A DNA stretch of 64,000 nt, from contig CM040087.1 in the NCBI GenBank assembly GCA_022496805.1, forward strand, positions 33,318,253 to 33,382,252. The letters run 5' to 3'. The position numbers and the translations under genes are program-made. Positions 1-10,435 of this stretch are shown in pieces (within the stretch, counting starts at the first letter, position 1; each line of letters starts with the position of its first letter). Source of the stretch: Pohlia nutans. Its lineage: Eukaryota; Streptophyta; Bryopsida; Bryales; Mniaceae. Under the pieces are notes generated by a model that was not told the DNA's origin, did no database searches, and saw nothing but the letters and a program-made list of their open reading frames with translations.

Positions 1-3000
1 CGAGTCTCTCGGCTTCCTTTGCTTCGTCCATCTTTCCTTTCTCAACATCAGGCTGTTGCATCATCATATCAAACCTTATCAGAAAAAAAGAAGACATGCA
101 TCCAAATTCTCCCAGTAACGTAATCAACACGCATTAAGTGATGCAATAAGTACAAAACACTTACGTGAAGTTCGACTGTCACACGGTGGGGGTTGTCCAA
201 GATGTAGTTCTGAATGAGGGGTGAAAACACGCCCTTCACACCTTCAGATTCAAGTCGTTGTTTGAAGTGCTCTAGTGGCTTGGCAAAGCGAAGGGGCTCA
301 AAGGGATCAAGCCCGTACAGCCATTTTCCCTACACCAGGCACTTAAGTTATTATCCTCCCATACAATGAAATTGCGTTAGTATACATAACACAGAGCAAC
401 TAATGGTCAATCGTGCTATGAATAGACAGGGATGATCACTACTCCTGTCCAGAAATGATTGTCCTTATTTTTTTTGGAAATATTTGTAGTATTACTAATA
501 CTTCGAACGAGAGTCCTATCCACTTCAAACGGGGCGGACAATGAGAGTGACACGAAAACTACATACTACTATTAAAGATGGACCATTTTTTCGAGTACTG
601 AGACAGCTTTCTTTTGGCAAAGAAAACGTTAAGTTAAAACACAACAAAAACTGGGACAGTTATTTCCGGACAGAGGGAGTATAATTATAAGATGCAGACC
701 AACATAGAACTGTCAACCACTAAACTGAGGAAATCTAATATGAGTACGCAAAGCATACAACAACGTTTGTTTACAAGGGAAAGGATTGTGCTCTGAGCCT
801 CTGCTTACCATGGACCGCAGCATCAAGGAAAGTCCGCGAGGGAAGGAACCCGTGTTGTTTTCGCGCAAGGAAAACTCAATTGTGTTCATTGAAGACTCCA
901 CTGCTTCGGGTGAGAAACCATCTTGAGCAAGTTGTTTCAGTGTTGAAAACACTAATTCCTCAACCTTAGGTATGTCCTCTTCGGCCACACCTTTCAAGCC
1001 AATACTGAACTGTGGTTGACGCAACTCATCTTCAATACCGCCGCCGATCATGGATTCGCCTAACCCACTTTCCATGAGTGCTTTCCGAAGAGGAGAACCA
1101 GGAGTCCCCAGCATCAAATGGTCCAAAAATCCAAGGGCAAGCTCCGTCTCTGGATCCAGAACAGTGTCAGACAACACCCAATTGATTGCCACCATATGTT
1201 TCCGTGCATTGTCAGCTCCATCCCCTACCGCATAGGTTTCCACTACTCTCACTGGTTCATGAAACAACTTCTGAACCTTCACTTCTGACTCCTTGGAAGC
1301 GGAATTCGCCTCGAATTCATCCAAGTAGGCTGCATCCCAAAAACTCATTGTCAGTCACAACAAAGGAATTCTTCTAGATGAGGTTACCTTTCTTCAGAAT
1401 CTCCAAAATGAAAGTGCATATATGACATCAAGGTTAATTTTTCATGCACTCAGAAATCGTTTATATCACCCCTTTGGTGATGAGCTCAGAACCACAGCAA
1501 ATAATCTCAATGTGGAATTGGAGAGTGTGATAATAACAAGTTCGGAGTGTATTGGCATGTCAGTGGAACCTCTCGCACTGAACTTACCGCTAATGACTCG
1601 CAATCGCTGGTTGGGATCGTCATCTCCATAGAACCAGACTCGTGCGTTGCTTGGGTGGTAAAATTTAGAATGAAATTCCTGTACAATCCCAAATGTGTCA
1701 ATGAGTACTCTTCGTGAAAAGCAACAAAATACTAAAATTAAGAAATCATTCTGCAGCTTTTCCAACAACAGGCAAGGGATGTACTCCACTTTAACAAGGG
1801 ACATACAAAGAGCTTTTTCTGAAAGGTTCAAATTAGTGGTCATAAAGTATGGTCGTGTAATGGCTTCGATCAGCTCAATGAAGGAAAAACAGGGCACCTG
1901 AAACTGTGCGAAGGTTAAGTCAGGAATGACGGTGGGGTCACCACCACTGTCCACACCGTAAGTGTTGTCCGGGAATGAGGCCTGAAAACAAAAAACAAAG
2001 GTAAGTCAAACCATCTAACACGTTCAACCGAATAACATATTGATACATGATAAAGCCTCAGCATTCTCCTCCGTGAAAACAAATTATACAGAAAAGTTGT
2101 AGGCAAACCGCCCTCGTGATTTGAGAGGATCCAAACCTGCTGAGATACACGGCCTAGCACATTATCTGGCTGAGAGTACACGCCTTTCATCTCATTGAAT
2201 ACCACCCCTTCACAATAGAGACAAAATTCACACTCCTCGTTAAAAAGACAAGTCCTTTTACCCAAAATTCATTCCATTACACACTACTAGCACTGAGAAA
2301 AAATTACCAATGAAAAGGCTATCAAAAAATTACGACACCAACGAAGATACTATTCGAAGAGCCAGTTAACCTCTAAAGGACCAAGAAGCCCAAATTGGGC
2401 CTCACGTTTTCTATAGCAGTTTTGAATAGGTCCTATGTAGGCTTTCTTTTAATCAAATTTATTTTTCTTTCGATCAACACATGCAATGTTCTTCACTGAT
2501 TCCTATGATATAAAATTTGTACCCATCTGAATTATATTTATCAGAATATGATCGATTAAACTTGCCATTTTAAAACCATGAATCCTTGGTCCTTTAAGGG
2601 TCAAGTGCCCGAACGGCCAAACACGGTCTCTTCCACATCCATAGATATTGAAAAAATCATTTGTGAAGCTTTAAAGAAGGTAACAAAATGTACCGATAGA
2701 AAGAAGAAATCATACCCTACCTTTTTTCAACGATTAGAAATATGTTTTGAAAATTACTAAAATCGACTATTAGCTTTCAAAATGGACTTTTATTCACGGT
2801 TAAAAGCAAAGAGTGCTGAGATAGCTTACCCTTATAGGTAATTTCTTCAGAAGGATCATTTAACTCGTAGTGCCAGCCCTCTTGTTGAAAGGTATGAATG
2901 TCGTTCACACAGCGAGGATAGAACACAGCATCCAAATAAACGTCTACCAAATTGTAAAAGTCCTGTTCGTTCCCAACCCACATCTCATAAGAAACTCAGC

Positions 3001-4890
3001 TATATTGCAAAAAACGAGGTTCAAAGTCATGTTGAAAGCCACAATATAAGGGCCCAAAAGCTTTTGTGTCCATCATAAAACAAAAAGACGTAAATATGCA
3101 CAAGAAGGGACCAGCACCATGACATAGGGAAATTACGAAAGAATACCTGAAGATTGGTAGATGCCACTGGATAGCAGGTACGGTCAGGATATGTGAACGC
3201 ATTCAAAAACGTCTGCAAACTACCCTTGAGAAGCTCAACAAATGGCTCCTTCAGAGGATACTTACGTGAGCCACACAGTACACTGTGTTCCAAAATGTGA
3301 GGGATCCCTGTCGAATCTACCCTGCAAAAAAAGAGTCACAACATTCCTTACGTTTCAGCATTCTTAACGCTTTAAGGACCAAGAAAGCCAAATTTGGCTT
3401 CATGATTTATTAGCAGTTTTGAGGTGAAGTTTCTATTGTTCAAATTTATTATGTTTTTGGTCAACACATGCAATGTTGTTTACTAATTCTGGTGATATAA
3501 AATTTGGTCCTATCTGAATCATGCTTTTCATCATATGAATGATTGAATTTGTCATTTTTAAACCATGAATTCTTGGTCCTTAAAGGGTTAATCCCTTAAG
3601 CACCAAGATCCTATGGTTTTAAAATGACTAATTTGACTGATCAAACATAATTCAGACAGAGCCAAATTTCATATCAGTGAAGGACATTGCTCAAAGAATA
3701 AAATCAAAGAAGTGCGGAAAAATCATGAAGCCCAAGTTGGACCTTCCGGTCCTTTAGGGGATTATATTACTTATGCTCCAAAAAATGATTTTCATTGCTT
3801 ACAGTTTGCAGAAATGCATGCGCCACTTACTAAGGCAAAGCATTGCAGAGGGAATTCAAGTGATCACTTACGGAGGAGTACGAAACACGATGCCAAAGAC
3901 TTTGTTCTCATCATCGTTAACGACGGACATGATTTCAGCGCCGGTCTTCTTATGCCGATACAAAGTTGCAGTGGACTTATACTCATCAACAAACTGCTCT
4001 TCCACTTGCTCAAACCCTAACTTCTTCGCCAACTCAGGGTCAGCACCTGCAATCCGCAACAACCTTTGTGTCTCAAGGAATTGGAGAGCAGGGCAACAAA
4101 CTCTCAAGTTTCACGAATTCGATGATGTCAAGTTAGTAGTCCCATGGAGAATAGTGAACACATAAAATTTTAGAACGAAACCATTCATTACGAAAATGAC
4201 GAATTCTCAAGAGTCCTTGAATATATCATCAACTCAACTTATCTTGCTCACAAACGTTTTGTAACGATTAGAGACTTGCAACACCATTCAATTCGCATGA
4301 GGATCATGGCAAACAATCCACAACAACCTTTGTGTCTCAAGGAGTTGGAGAGCAAGGCAAGTTTCACGAATTTGATGGTCCAAGAGATGATGCCAAGTTA
4401 GTAGTCTCATGGAGAAGAGTGAGCGTATAAAATTATAGAACAAAGCCGTTTCGCGATACCGAAAGATTAAGAAAATGACGAATTCTCAAGCGTCCTAGAG
4501 TAAGTCATGAACTCCAGTTCTCTTGCTCCAAAACGTTCAATACCGATTACAGACTCGCCGCATGAAGCAAAAGGATGGAATTCTGTGTGAGGAAATGGAA
4601 TGCGTACCCGTTTTGGGAGGGGCAGGGGCGACAACGGCGACGGGGCTCAAGGAGAACTGGCGCTGCGCCGTGAGCGATGGCGGACTCCATCGGAAAGAAG
4701 CAACAGAGCCAGCTCTCAACCCAGTAGTCCCCTTGAGAAACAGGCCCCTCGTGCGTCGCGCAGCGACGGATTCCGAGTTCAGGGCTCGCACAATCGCGAA
4801 GCGAGGCGGCGCGACACTTTGCCGCAACAACACTCCAGCTCGGCTCGCCATCTGCAACGGCGCGCCCCGCAGGGCAGCTTGCGCATTCAT
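1..4890 (-). CDS. PREP1: Presequence protease PreP, 5' half (partial at left window edge)
   Basis: PreP is an M16C zinc metalloprotease that degrades cleaved targeting peptides in the mitochondrial matrix and chloroplast stroma. Exons run 4608-4890, 3872-4046, 3147-3321, 2830-2962, 2137-2207, 1898-1981, 1588-1678, 809-1329, 165-329 and 1-52, all with GT-AG junctions and consistent phase. They give 583 residues of a protein usually near 1,080; the rest lies left of the window. The start ATG at 4890 is preceded at once by an in-frame TGA. Residues 1-94 are rich in Ala, Arg and Ser, like a dual-targeting presequence. The inverted zinc motif HILEH is at residues 161-165, and the third ligand Glu lies 96 residues on, in NEMKG at E261, the spacing known in Arabidopsis PreP1. 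Introns carry TTAA elements and a Stowaway-like element. Nothing indicates a pseudogene. The gene is divergent from the rhodanese gene. Confidence 0.95.
442..679. mobile_element. Stowaway/mariner-like MITE in a PreP intron
   Basis: This 238-bp element lies in the intron between exons 165-329 and 809-1329. The right end, read inward, is CTCCCTCTGTCCGGAAATAA. The left end is a diverged version, CTCCTGTCCAGAAATGATTG. Both sides are flanked by TA (440-441 and 680-681). The CTCCCTC terminus with a TA duplication is the Stowaway signature. No coding capacity is seen. Confidence 0.7.
2370..2600. mobile_element. TTAA element, family E copy 1 (PreP intron)
   Basis: Left flank TTAA at 2366-2369; right flank TCAA, a one-base decay of TTAA. 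The left end reads CCTCTAAAGGACCAA followed by a palindrome around CCCAAATTGGG. The right end reads ACCATGAATCCTTGGTCC and then TTTAAGGG. It is AT-rich with no ORF. The same sequence recurs at 3368, 3592, 41624 and 44335. Confidence 0.75.
3368..3587. mobile_element. TTAA element, family E copy 2 (PreP intron)
   Basis: TTAA flanks at 3364-3367 and 3588-3591. Ends are CGCTTTAAGGACC and GGTCCTTAAAGGG, with the internal palindrome AGCCAAATTTGGCT near the left end. It is colinear with copy 1 at 2370-2600 and shares its right TTAA with the next element. Confidence 0.75.
3592..3760. mobile_element. TTAA element, family E copy 3, opposite orientation
   Basis: Begins directly after the TTAA at 3588-3591 with TCCCTTAAGCACCAAG and ends GGTCCTTTAGGGG. 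The right flank has decayed to ATTA. The interior is a shortened, inverted version of copies 1 and 2. The two neighbours abut through one shared TTAA, as if one inserted into the flank of the other. Confidence 0.6.
4051..4575. repeat. Imperfect tandem duplication, unit about 264 bp, in PreP intron 1
   Basis: The block beginning AATCCGCAACAACCTTTGTG at 4051 recurs at 4315 with scattered substitutions and small indels, running to about 4575, just before exon 1. The first copy adjoins the functional splice acceptor of exon 2 (GATTGCAG on the minus strand). The matching site in the second copy has decayed. Confidence 0.75.
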
Positions 4891-5358
4891 CTCTCACCAA
4901 CAATTGTATGTCCAGAACCCTAATCGTCGAAACCCCAAATCGACAAGACAGAGAGCCACGCAATCACTTAATAGGGCTTCAGGAATGCTCTAGAACTCAC
5001 TCACTGTTGTGGAGTGCGCTCTACGGTACACTCGGCAGCGCTGGGACGCAAGCAGATTTCTGTGGACAGGACTCAGACCCGACATACATACGCAACAGAA
5101 TGACAGTAGCCGCTTTCTGTCCAACGGGGCTTTCCGGGTCGCCGCTAAATGTGGATGAGGCTTCTGTGGATTGGGCCACAGGGGCTAAAAGTAGAATGGA
5201 CTCACGGCCACGAGTGCATTCCTTTTCGCAGGAGATCCTCCTGCGTCCATGTCACTACCGAAGCCAGATATTTGCACAACTGATTGCTCATGTTTGCCTG
5301 GTTTCTCAAGATTGATTGATACCGCGGACCGTTTGTTGCGGTTTGTGAGTACGCCGTG
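4891..5358. promoter_or_regulatory. Divergent promoter region between PreP and the rhodanese gene
   Basis: This 468-bp GC-richer gap separates two start codons on opposite strands, so both promoters and 5' leaders must lie here unless upstream leader introns exist. A telo-box-like AACCCTAA sits at about 4915. No clear TATA box was identified. Transcription starts are not visible from sequence. Confidence 0.5.
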
Positions 5359-6180
5359 ATGGAGTTGCAGCAGTTAAGCTCCTTTGGAGCGACAAATTCT
5401 TCGGGCGTTGCGGCATTGAGGGGTCGAAGTTTGGCAGGGCCGAGATCATGTCGAGTGGTGAGGGTGAGCGCCGAGGTGGAGGAGCAAGAAGCGACGAATG
5501 TGCCAACCACCAGGGACAAAGGCTGGTTCTACAACAATTTCGTGGCGACCCAAACCATGGACGCGAAGCTGGCGCAGTTCAAGAGCGACGTGAAGTCGCG
5601 AAACGGCTTCGTGGGGTCGTGGTTCGAAGACTCCTTCAAGTACACGGCGTGGGTTGAGGTTCACCGCGTGCTCACGGAGAGGGGGCTCCAGGACGTGGAC
5701 TGTCAGGAAGCGTTCGACCGAATCTCCTCGGGCAAAGCGATCGCGATCGACATCCGGCAAGCGGACGAGTACGCGAACGTGCACGCCAAGGGCGCCAAGA
5801 ATGCGCCTCTGTTCCGGCTGATCCAGGGCAACGACACGAAGTCCAACCTGCGCCGCTTGGGCTACGCGCTCATCACCGATTTCAATGGGACGGAGCGCAA
5901 CCCGGAGTTCGTCGCGGCTGCTACTGCGGCTGTGGGCGGCGACAAGAGCAAGCAGGTGATCGTGTACTGCTCCATCGGCGGCACTCTGAAAACGTTCGTG
6001 GAACGCAAGGGCCCGAAAGCCAAGAAGTTCAACGACCCGGAGCGCTTGTTCGGCCGCCAGTCCAGGTCCCTCAAAGCCATCTACGAGCTCCAGCAAGCCG
6101 GCTTCACCGACGTTGTGCACATGAAAGATGGCTTGAATCAGTGGATGCACTTGGATCTCCCTCTTGAAGCCCTTGAATGA
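5359..6180 (+). CDS. Chloroplast-type rhodanese domain protein
   Basis: Single-exon gene of 273 residues. The start is the ATG at 5359; the GTG before it is not used. Residues 1-45 are rich in Ser, Arg and Ala with few acids, as in a chloroplast transit peptide. The rhodanese fold follows, with a DIRQADEYANVHAKGAKNAP segment near residues 131-150, the second-strand signature of the family. The active-site loop CSIGGT has Cys at residue 204. A C-terminal AGF-DVVHMKDGLNQW segment ends the domain. Single-domain plant rhodaneses bind or move sulfane sulfur, or act as anchors; the substrate here is not evident. The sequence FNGTERNPEF recalls the Arabidopsis STR10 group, but I am not certain of orthology. 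Third positions are strongly GC-biased, which produces a long antisense open frame. Its 3' flank is duplicated in tandem. Confidence 0.9.
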   Translation: MELQQLSSFGATNSSGVAALRGRSLAGPRSCRVVRVSAEVEEQEATNVPTTRDKGWFYNNFVATQTMDAKLAQFKSDVKSRNGFVGSWFEDSFKYTAWVEVHRVLTERGLQDVDCQEAFDRISSGKAIAIDIRQADEYANVHAKGAKNAPLFRLIQGNDTKSNLRRLGYALITDFNGTERNPEFVAAATAAVGGDKSKQVIVYCSIGGTLKTFVERKGPKAKKFNDPERLFGRQSRSLKAIYELQQAGFTDVVHMKDGLNQWMHLDLPLEALE

Positions 6181-6225
6181 GTCTTGTGCTTCATTTGCAT
6201 TTCTTTTCCTTTGTTTAGTGAGCTC

Positions 6226-6830
6226 CTACCTCATGATGTGAGCCCCATCTTGGGTCGCAATTCCTCAGATTCATAGCAGCTTGAATGTCCTCTCTTCAAG
6301 AGCAGTAATATGATAGTCCAAGTGTTCAACACATTCAGTGATGTGTTTTGTAATTGTATTATACATCTTCAGGAAAGAGGCTTTTGGTCTTCATCAAATG
6401 CCATGGTAATCTGTGGCATTGATCGCATGTACAAAGTGTTTTTTTTTGTTGTCAAGGATCAACAGTTGCTACTATGAGGATGCCAAAGCTGCTGTAATTC
6501 ATCACTTCATTTTCTTGCGTCTACCTCATGATGTGAGCCCCTTCTTGGGTCGTAAGGCTTCAGATTCATAGCAGCTTGAATGTCCTCTCTTCAAGAGCAG
6601 TAATATGATAGTCCAAGTGTTCAACACATTCAGTGATGTGTTTTGTAATTGTAATATACATCTTCAGGAAAGAGGCTTTGGATTCCTCCTTGGTCCTCAC
6701 CAAATGCCTATGTTAATCCGTGGCATTGATCGCATGTACAAAGTGTGTTTTTTGTTGTCAAGGATCAACAGTTGCTACCATGAGGATGCCAAAGCTGCTG
6801 CAATTCATCACTTCATCTTCTTGTATCGTC
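6226..6830. repeat. Tandem duplication of 295 bp in the rhodanese 3' flank
   Basis: CTACCTCATGATGTGAGCCC at 6226 recurs at 6521, and the two units match along almost their full length with point differences. It begins 46 bp after the stop codon, so it probably lies in or overlaps the 3' UTR. The open frame around 6605-6871 falls in the repeat and differs between copies, so it is not a gene. Confidence 0.85.
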
Positions 6831-7553
6831 AGTTCTGTGTTAAATCTTTACCATGCTCAAATAGTTTTTAATGACAATTCAAAATTTGTGTGGCCACACT
6901 ATGAAATTGAATTGTCTGTAAGATGAATTCCACATAATTTCTCTTAGATGGGTAATGTGCACATTGTTGTTTGCTTGCAAGAGTGCCTCACCTGCTTTGT
7001 TCGAAACGGAATGACGATCTGCATCAATGTTTCATTCGAGCGATTGATCTGCTTGGTGGCCGTGAAAGTGAGCAATCGTTTTACATATTCATCACTGACA
7101 TTGGAATTTTCAGCCATGAATTCACAGGGGACTGCCTGCCAGCTCAAGAGGCTTGACATATAGATGCTTACTTTTGTATTCAAAAACCAACCAAAATCTT
7201 TTGGGCGTTCGCTTGAACTCTCGATTACCTTGTTCAAGCTTGAACCGGAATTTGAAGGTTATGAATTCATCAGCAGTTGAGGTACTTGAAACTGCATTTG
7301 TGATGTCTGAATCGTTGAGCATTCCATCATCATACGGAGCCCTCCCGTTCGTTAATCCAAAAACCCAAAACGGACTTACAGTATTTGAATTAACATGTGA
7401 TAATTCAAAAAAAAATGCATCTGCTGTTCATTCAGTTAGTAGGAGCCTTGTAATGTACACCAGAGATGATAGTCTTTATGAAAACGGTGAAAAATCAGCA
7501 ATATGATCAACGAAGGAACCCAAGAAAACGTCTTTGTGTGCTTAGAAGATTAT
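6831..7553. other. Intergenic stretch without a recognised gene
   Basis: Short frames of 60-117 codons overlap on both strands between 6944 and 7506, but none shows a recognised motif or a consistent splice structure. The segment is somewhat less AT-rich than the transposon tracts. It could be a relic of a captured gene. Confidence 0.4.
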
Positions 7554-7981
7554 AAGGTGGCTACCCCATTCCCAACTAGCTCCTTTCACCAACAGCTAGG
7601 GGCATTATTATCCGCAATCAATGCTGTAATGATGTTGGTTGTAGCATGAGTTACAGTTGGTAATGGGTTCTCTCTTGTTGGTTTTAGTATATGTAAGTGT
7701 AAGTGTGGTTATGGATTCATTGTTGTTGGTTTAAGCATCTTTAGTGTGTGCAATACAAATCTTCTTTAGACAGAAAGAGGTGTACCTATATGACGTGAAT
7801 GGGATGCATCATACTTCAACTTTGAAAATTTATAACTAATTCATTCTTCATCCAAAAATTATGTTTCAACTTGTGTTGGAATCTATTTCTTCTTGTCTAA
7901 CTCTAAAAAATAATAATCCTAAATAATATCAATGTCTCATGTCCATATTTCTTATTCAGTTGGGAATGGGGTAACCACCTT
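7554..7981. mobile_element. MITE with 24-bp terminal inverted repeats upstream of PSRP-3
   Basis: The left end AAGGTGGCTACCCCATTCCC is mirrored by GGGAATGGGGTAACCACCTT at the right, 428 bp in all. No ORF. It ends about 270 bp before the PSRP-3 start codon, so it lies in or next to that promoter. The target duplication is unclear, so the superfamily is left open. Confidence 0.75.
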
Positions 7982-8253
7982 AGTATAGGATGATCCAACG
8001 ACGTTATGATTCCGTCCCCAAGCGGCGAAATGCAACAAGAAACGCCGACGGAGCACGGATATGGGCAAGGGTAACGGGCCACCGTGTACCCGCGGATGTG
8101 GATAGGGCGGGTGAAGAAGGGCCCTTAACCGCGTGCTTCCCAGCCTCTTCTCTTTCTAGGTCCTCCGGCCATTCATTCTCCCTTGGACCTCAGATTGTGT
8201 GTGTGTTTTCGGAGCCAACAATTCTGTGGTGTGCTCGCAATTGTCTACCAACG

Positions 8254-10015
8254 ATGGCGGCAGTGGCGTGCGCTGGGGGAGCCGTGGCTGGGGCTGTTGT
8301 TACGCAATGGGCGCCTTCTTCAACCTGCGCTGTTGGAGCTTCTCGCAGTGTGGCCTTCCGTGGCGCTACTACTGTGGCTGTGAAGCCTCTCAGGATTTGC
8401 AGGATTGAGAACCGGATGCAGGGATTGTCCGTTAGGGCTGAGGGCGCCAGCCAAGGCGAGGACGAGCTCGTGTTGAACAAGCCCGAGGGCTCCGGCAAGA
8501 AGGTAGCCTCTCATCTCTACCACGAGGGTTTGGAAATTGGCTCATTTTTTTCCCGGTTGTAGGAATTTGCTGTTCTCCGCATTGCTAGAGGTTTTGTTTT
8601 TGTTTTCGAACAGATAAAGATTCTTCCACGGCGAGTGCATTCTCGGCGAGTGCTTGAATCCAAATTTGAAATGACAAGAAGCCTTTAGGTTTTTGAGAAA
8701 TTTTTGTAGAGTAGATGAAGAGCGTGGAGCACTTGGTCACAGTCTGAACCTCAATTCTTGTAGAATCCAGTTTTCTAGGGTTTAGGCGTCAGGTTTACAA
8801 GGTGCATTTAAAACAAGTCTTGTGCATCTCGATTTAGCTATCGTTTCTAAGGTAGCTGCACCAGTGTACTCAATTCAACCAGCATTTTCCCGAGGTGTAC
8901 ATTCTCGTCCTAGAATGTATTTCTGCAATACATCTGTCAACTTTTTATCCAAAAAAATTCACCATACGTATCCATTCTTGTCCTAGAATGTACATCTTAG
9001 GTACATTTTAGCTGAATAGGGTTCTCTGTCCAGTTAAGGAGTAGCTAAAGTAGACGACCTGTTTCCGATCACCTTAAGCAATTCAGCATACTTCCGGTGG
9101 AGTAACAAATAGGAAAATAATTTTGCAGTGTAGGGAAATAGATTTGAAGAAGGTAACATATTTTTGAACAAATTTTGGGGCAATATCGAATTTACTACGA
9201 ATTTTCAAAGTGAAGATTCTCTCCAACCCGTTCTCGCAATATAGACTGACCTATTTCCAAGAACTGTAAAACTAGATTTCGAGAACACATGATATCATAC
9301 TAACTTGGTCACAAGTTTCCATTCTAGGCGCCAACCCTTCCATATTAAGAAGAAACATGTTTCCGCCACCGTTTACGAATGAATTCGAAAATAATGTAGG
9401 CCTATTCACGAAAATAGGTCGCCCTATACTGCGTGATTGGGGGCCTGATCGGAAACAGGTCGTCTACTTTATTCTCAGAACTCCTTAATATCATCCCGTT
9501 GGTAGCCAATGCAGAATTTGACATGTGGAAAGTGTACAATATACAATTGCAAATATTCCCTGCAGACAGTGGAATGTGATATTCCAGAATGTGATAATAA
9601 CGAGCTGAGAGTGTATTGTATTTCAGTCATAAGTCTGATTTTGAGGGTTTATGAAATCACGAAAGACTCATGGTTAGGGTTCTGATTATGCCGTGTGGTT
9701 GATGATGTCTGATTGAGCTTGGTGTTTGTTTGTGTGCAGAAAAAAGTGGTGATTGCTGCTCCGAAGAAGCAAAGGGTGTTGCTGAGGTTTTTGTGGTTGG
9801 AGAAGAACATCGGTATTGCCCTGGACCAGGTGGTGCCCGGCCATGGAACCATCCCGCTCAGCCCCTATTTCTTCTGGCCACGCAAGGATGCATGGGAACA
9901 GCTCAAGACCAAGCTTGACAGCAAGGGCTGGATTTCCAGGAAGAGGACCATCATCTTGCTCAACCAAGCTACCGACATCATCAACTTGTGGCAGGCAAAC
10001 GCTGCCAACCTTTAG
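8254..10015 (+). CDS. PSRP3: Plastid ribosomal protein PSRP-3 / cS23 (Ycf65 family)
   Basis: A component of the chloroplast 30S ribosomal subunit, nuclear-encoded in land plants. Two exons, 8254-8502 and 9740-10015, joined in phase 0 with GT-AG ends, give 174 residues against about 180 in other plants. Residues 1-55 form a transit peptide rich in Ala, Val, Ser and Arg. A short acidic stretch ([18 protein letters not shown]) precedes the conserved Ycf65 core encoded by exon 2. The core includes [32 protein letters not shown], then [12 protein letters not shown]. The ATG at 8254 is the first that leads into the transit peptide. The intron holds a 422-bp TA-flanked element, and a further transposon lies 130 bp after the stop. 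Confidence 0.95.
9048..9469. mobile_element. 422-bp TA-flanked TIR element, copy 1 (PSRP-3 intron)
   Basis: Ends with inverted repeats AAGTAGACGACCTGTTTCC and its complement, flanked by TA on both sides (9046-9047 and 9470-9471). A near-identical copy of the same length lies inverted at 51882-52303. The TA duplication suggests a Tc1/mariner-type non-autonomous element. No ORF. Confidence 0.8.
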
Positions 10016-10145
10016 ATGACAGGGAAAAAGAGAGGCGTGGTTTCTTTAGATGATGATGTGTAGTTGTAATGTGTTTTTTTTTATTCAATTTGTAATTGGA
10101 GAGGTTTCTCACAATTTTTCGGTATTCTTGTTGCACTTGGGTTAA

Positions 10146-10431
10146 CCAAAAAGAAGCGCATCTAACCTCCCTTTTTGCTCTACTTCTAACCTCTCTTGCG
10201 TTGTATAGTGTTGTGTCATAGATTGTTCCCTTGTGGGTTATGGGCTTGGAACTTTTGTGAAAGGTGTGGGAGTCATAGCAAGGTGTGGAGAATAATGACA
10301 ATTTCTTTGTTTTAGACTATCTCCTAACTCATCATAGACTAGTTTTTGGTCTATTTATATATTTTAATATGAGTTCAAGAGGAATTCAACACGAGTTTGA
10401 CAAAACTTTCTTCTTTGAGCAAACTTTTTGG
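10146..10431. mobile_element. TTAA element, family N copy 1 (PSRP-3 3' flank)
   Basis: Perfect TTAA flanks at 10142-10145 and 10432-10435. Ends read CCAAAAAGAAGCGC and GCAAACTTTTTGG. It is colinear, in inverted orientation, with the element at 48366-48943. This copy lacks the 282-bp insertion present there and so shows the empty site. Confidence 0.75.
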
Positions 10432-10435
10432 TTAA

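Noticed and set aside
5446..6150. 234-codon open frame antisense to the rhodanese gene
   Set aside because: It is produced by the strong GC bias of third positions on the other strand. It has a low-complexity, Arg/His/Leu-rich composition and no motif.
6944..7506. Overlapping frames of 60-117 codons between the rhodanese gene and PSRP-3
   Set aside because: No motif, no splice-consistent chain and no protein I recognise. Kept only as an unassigned intergenic stretch.
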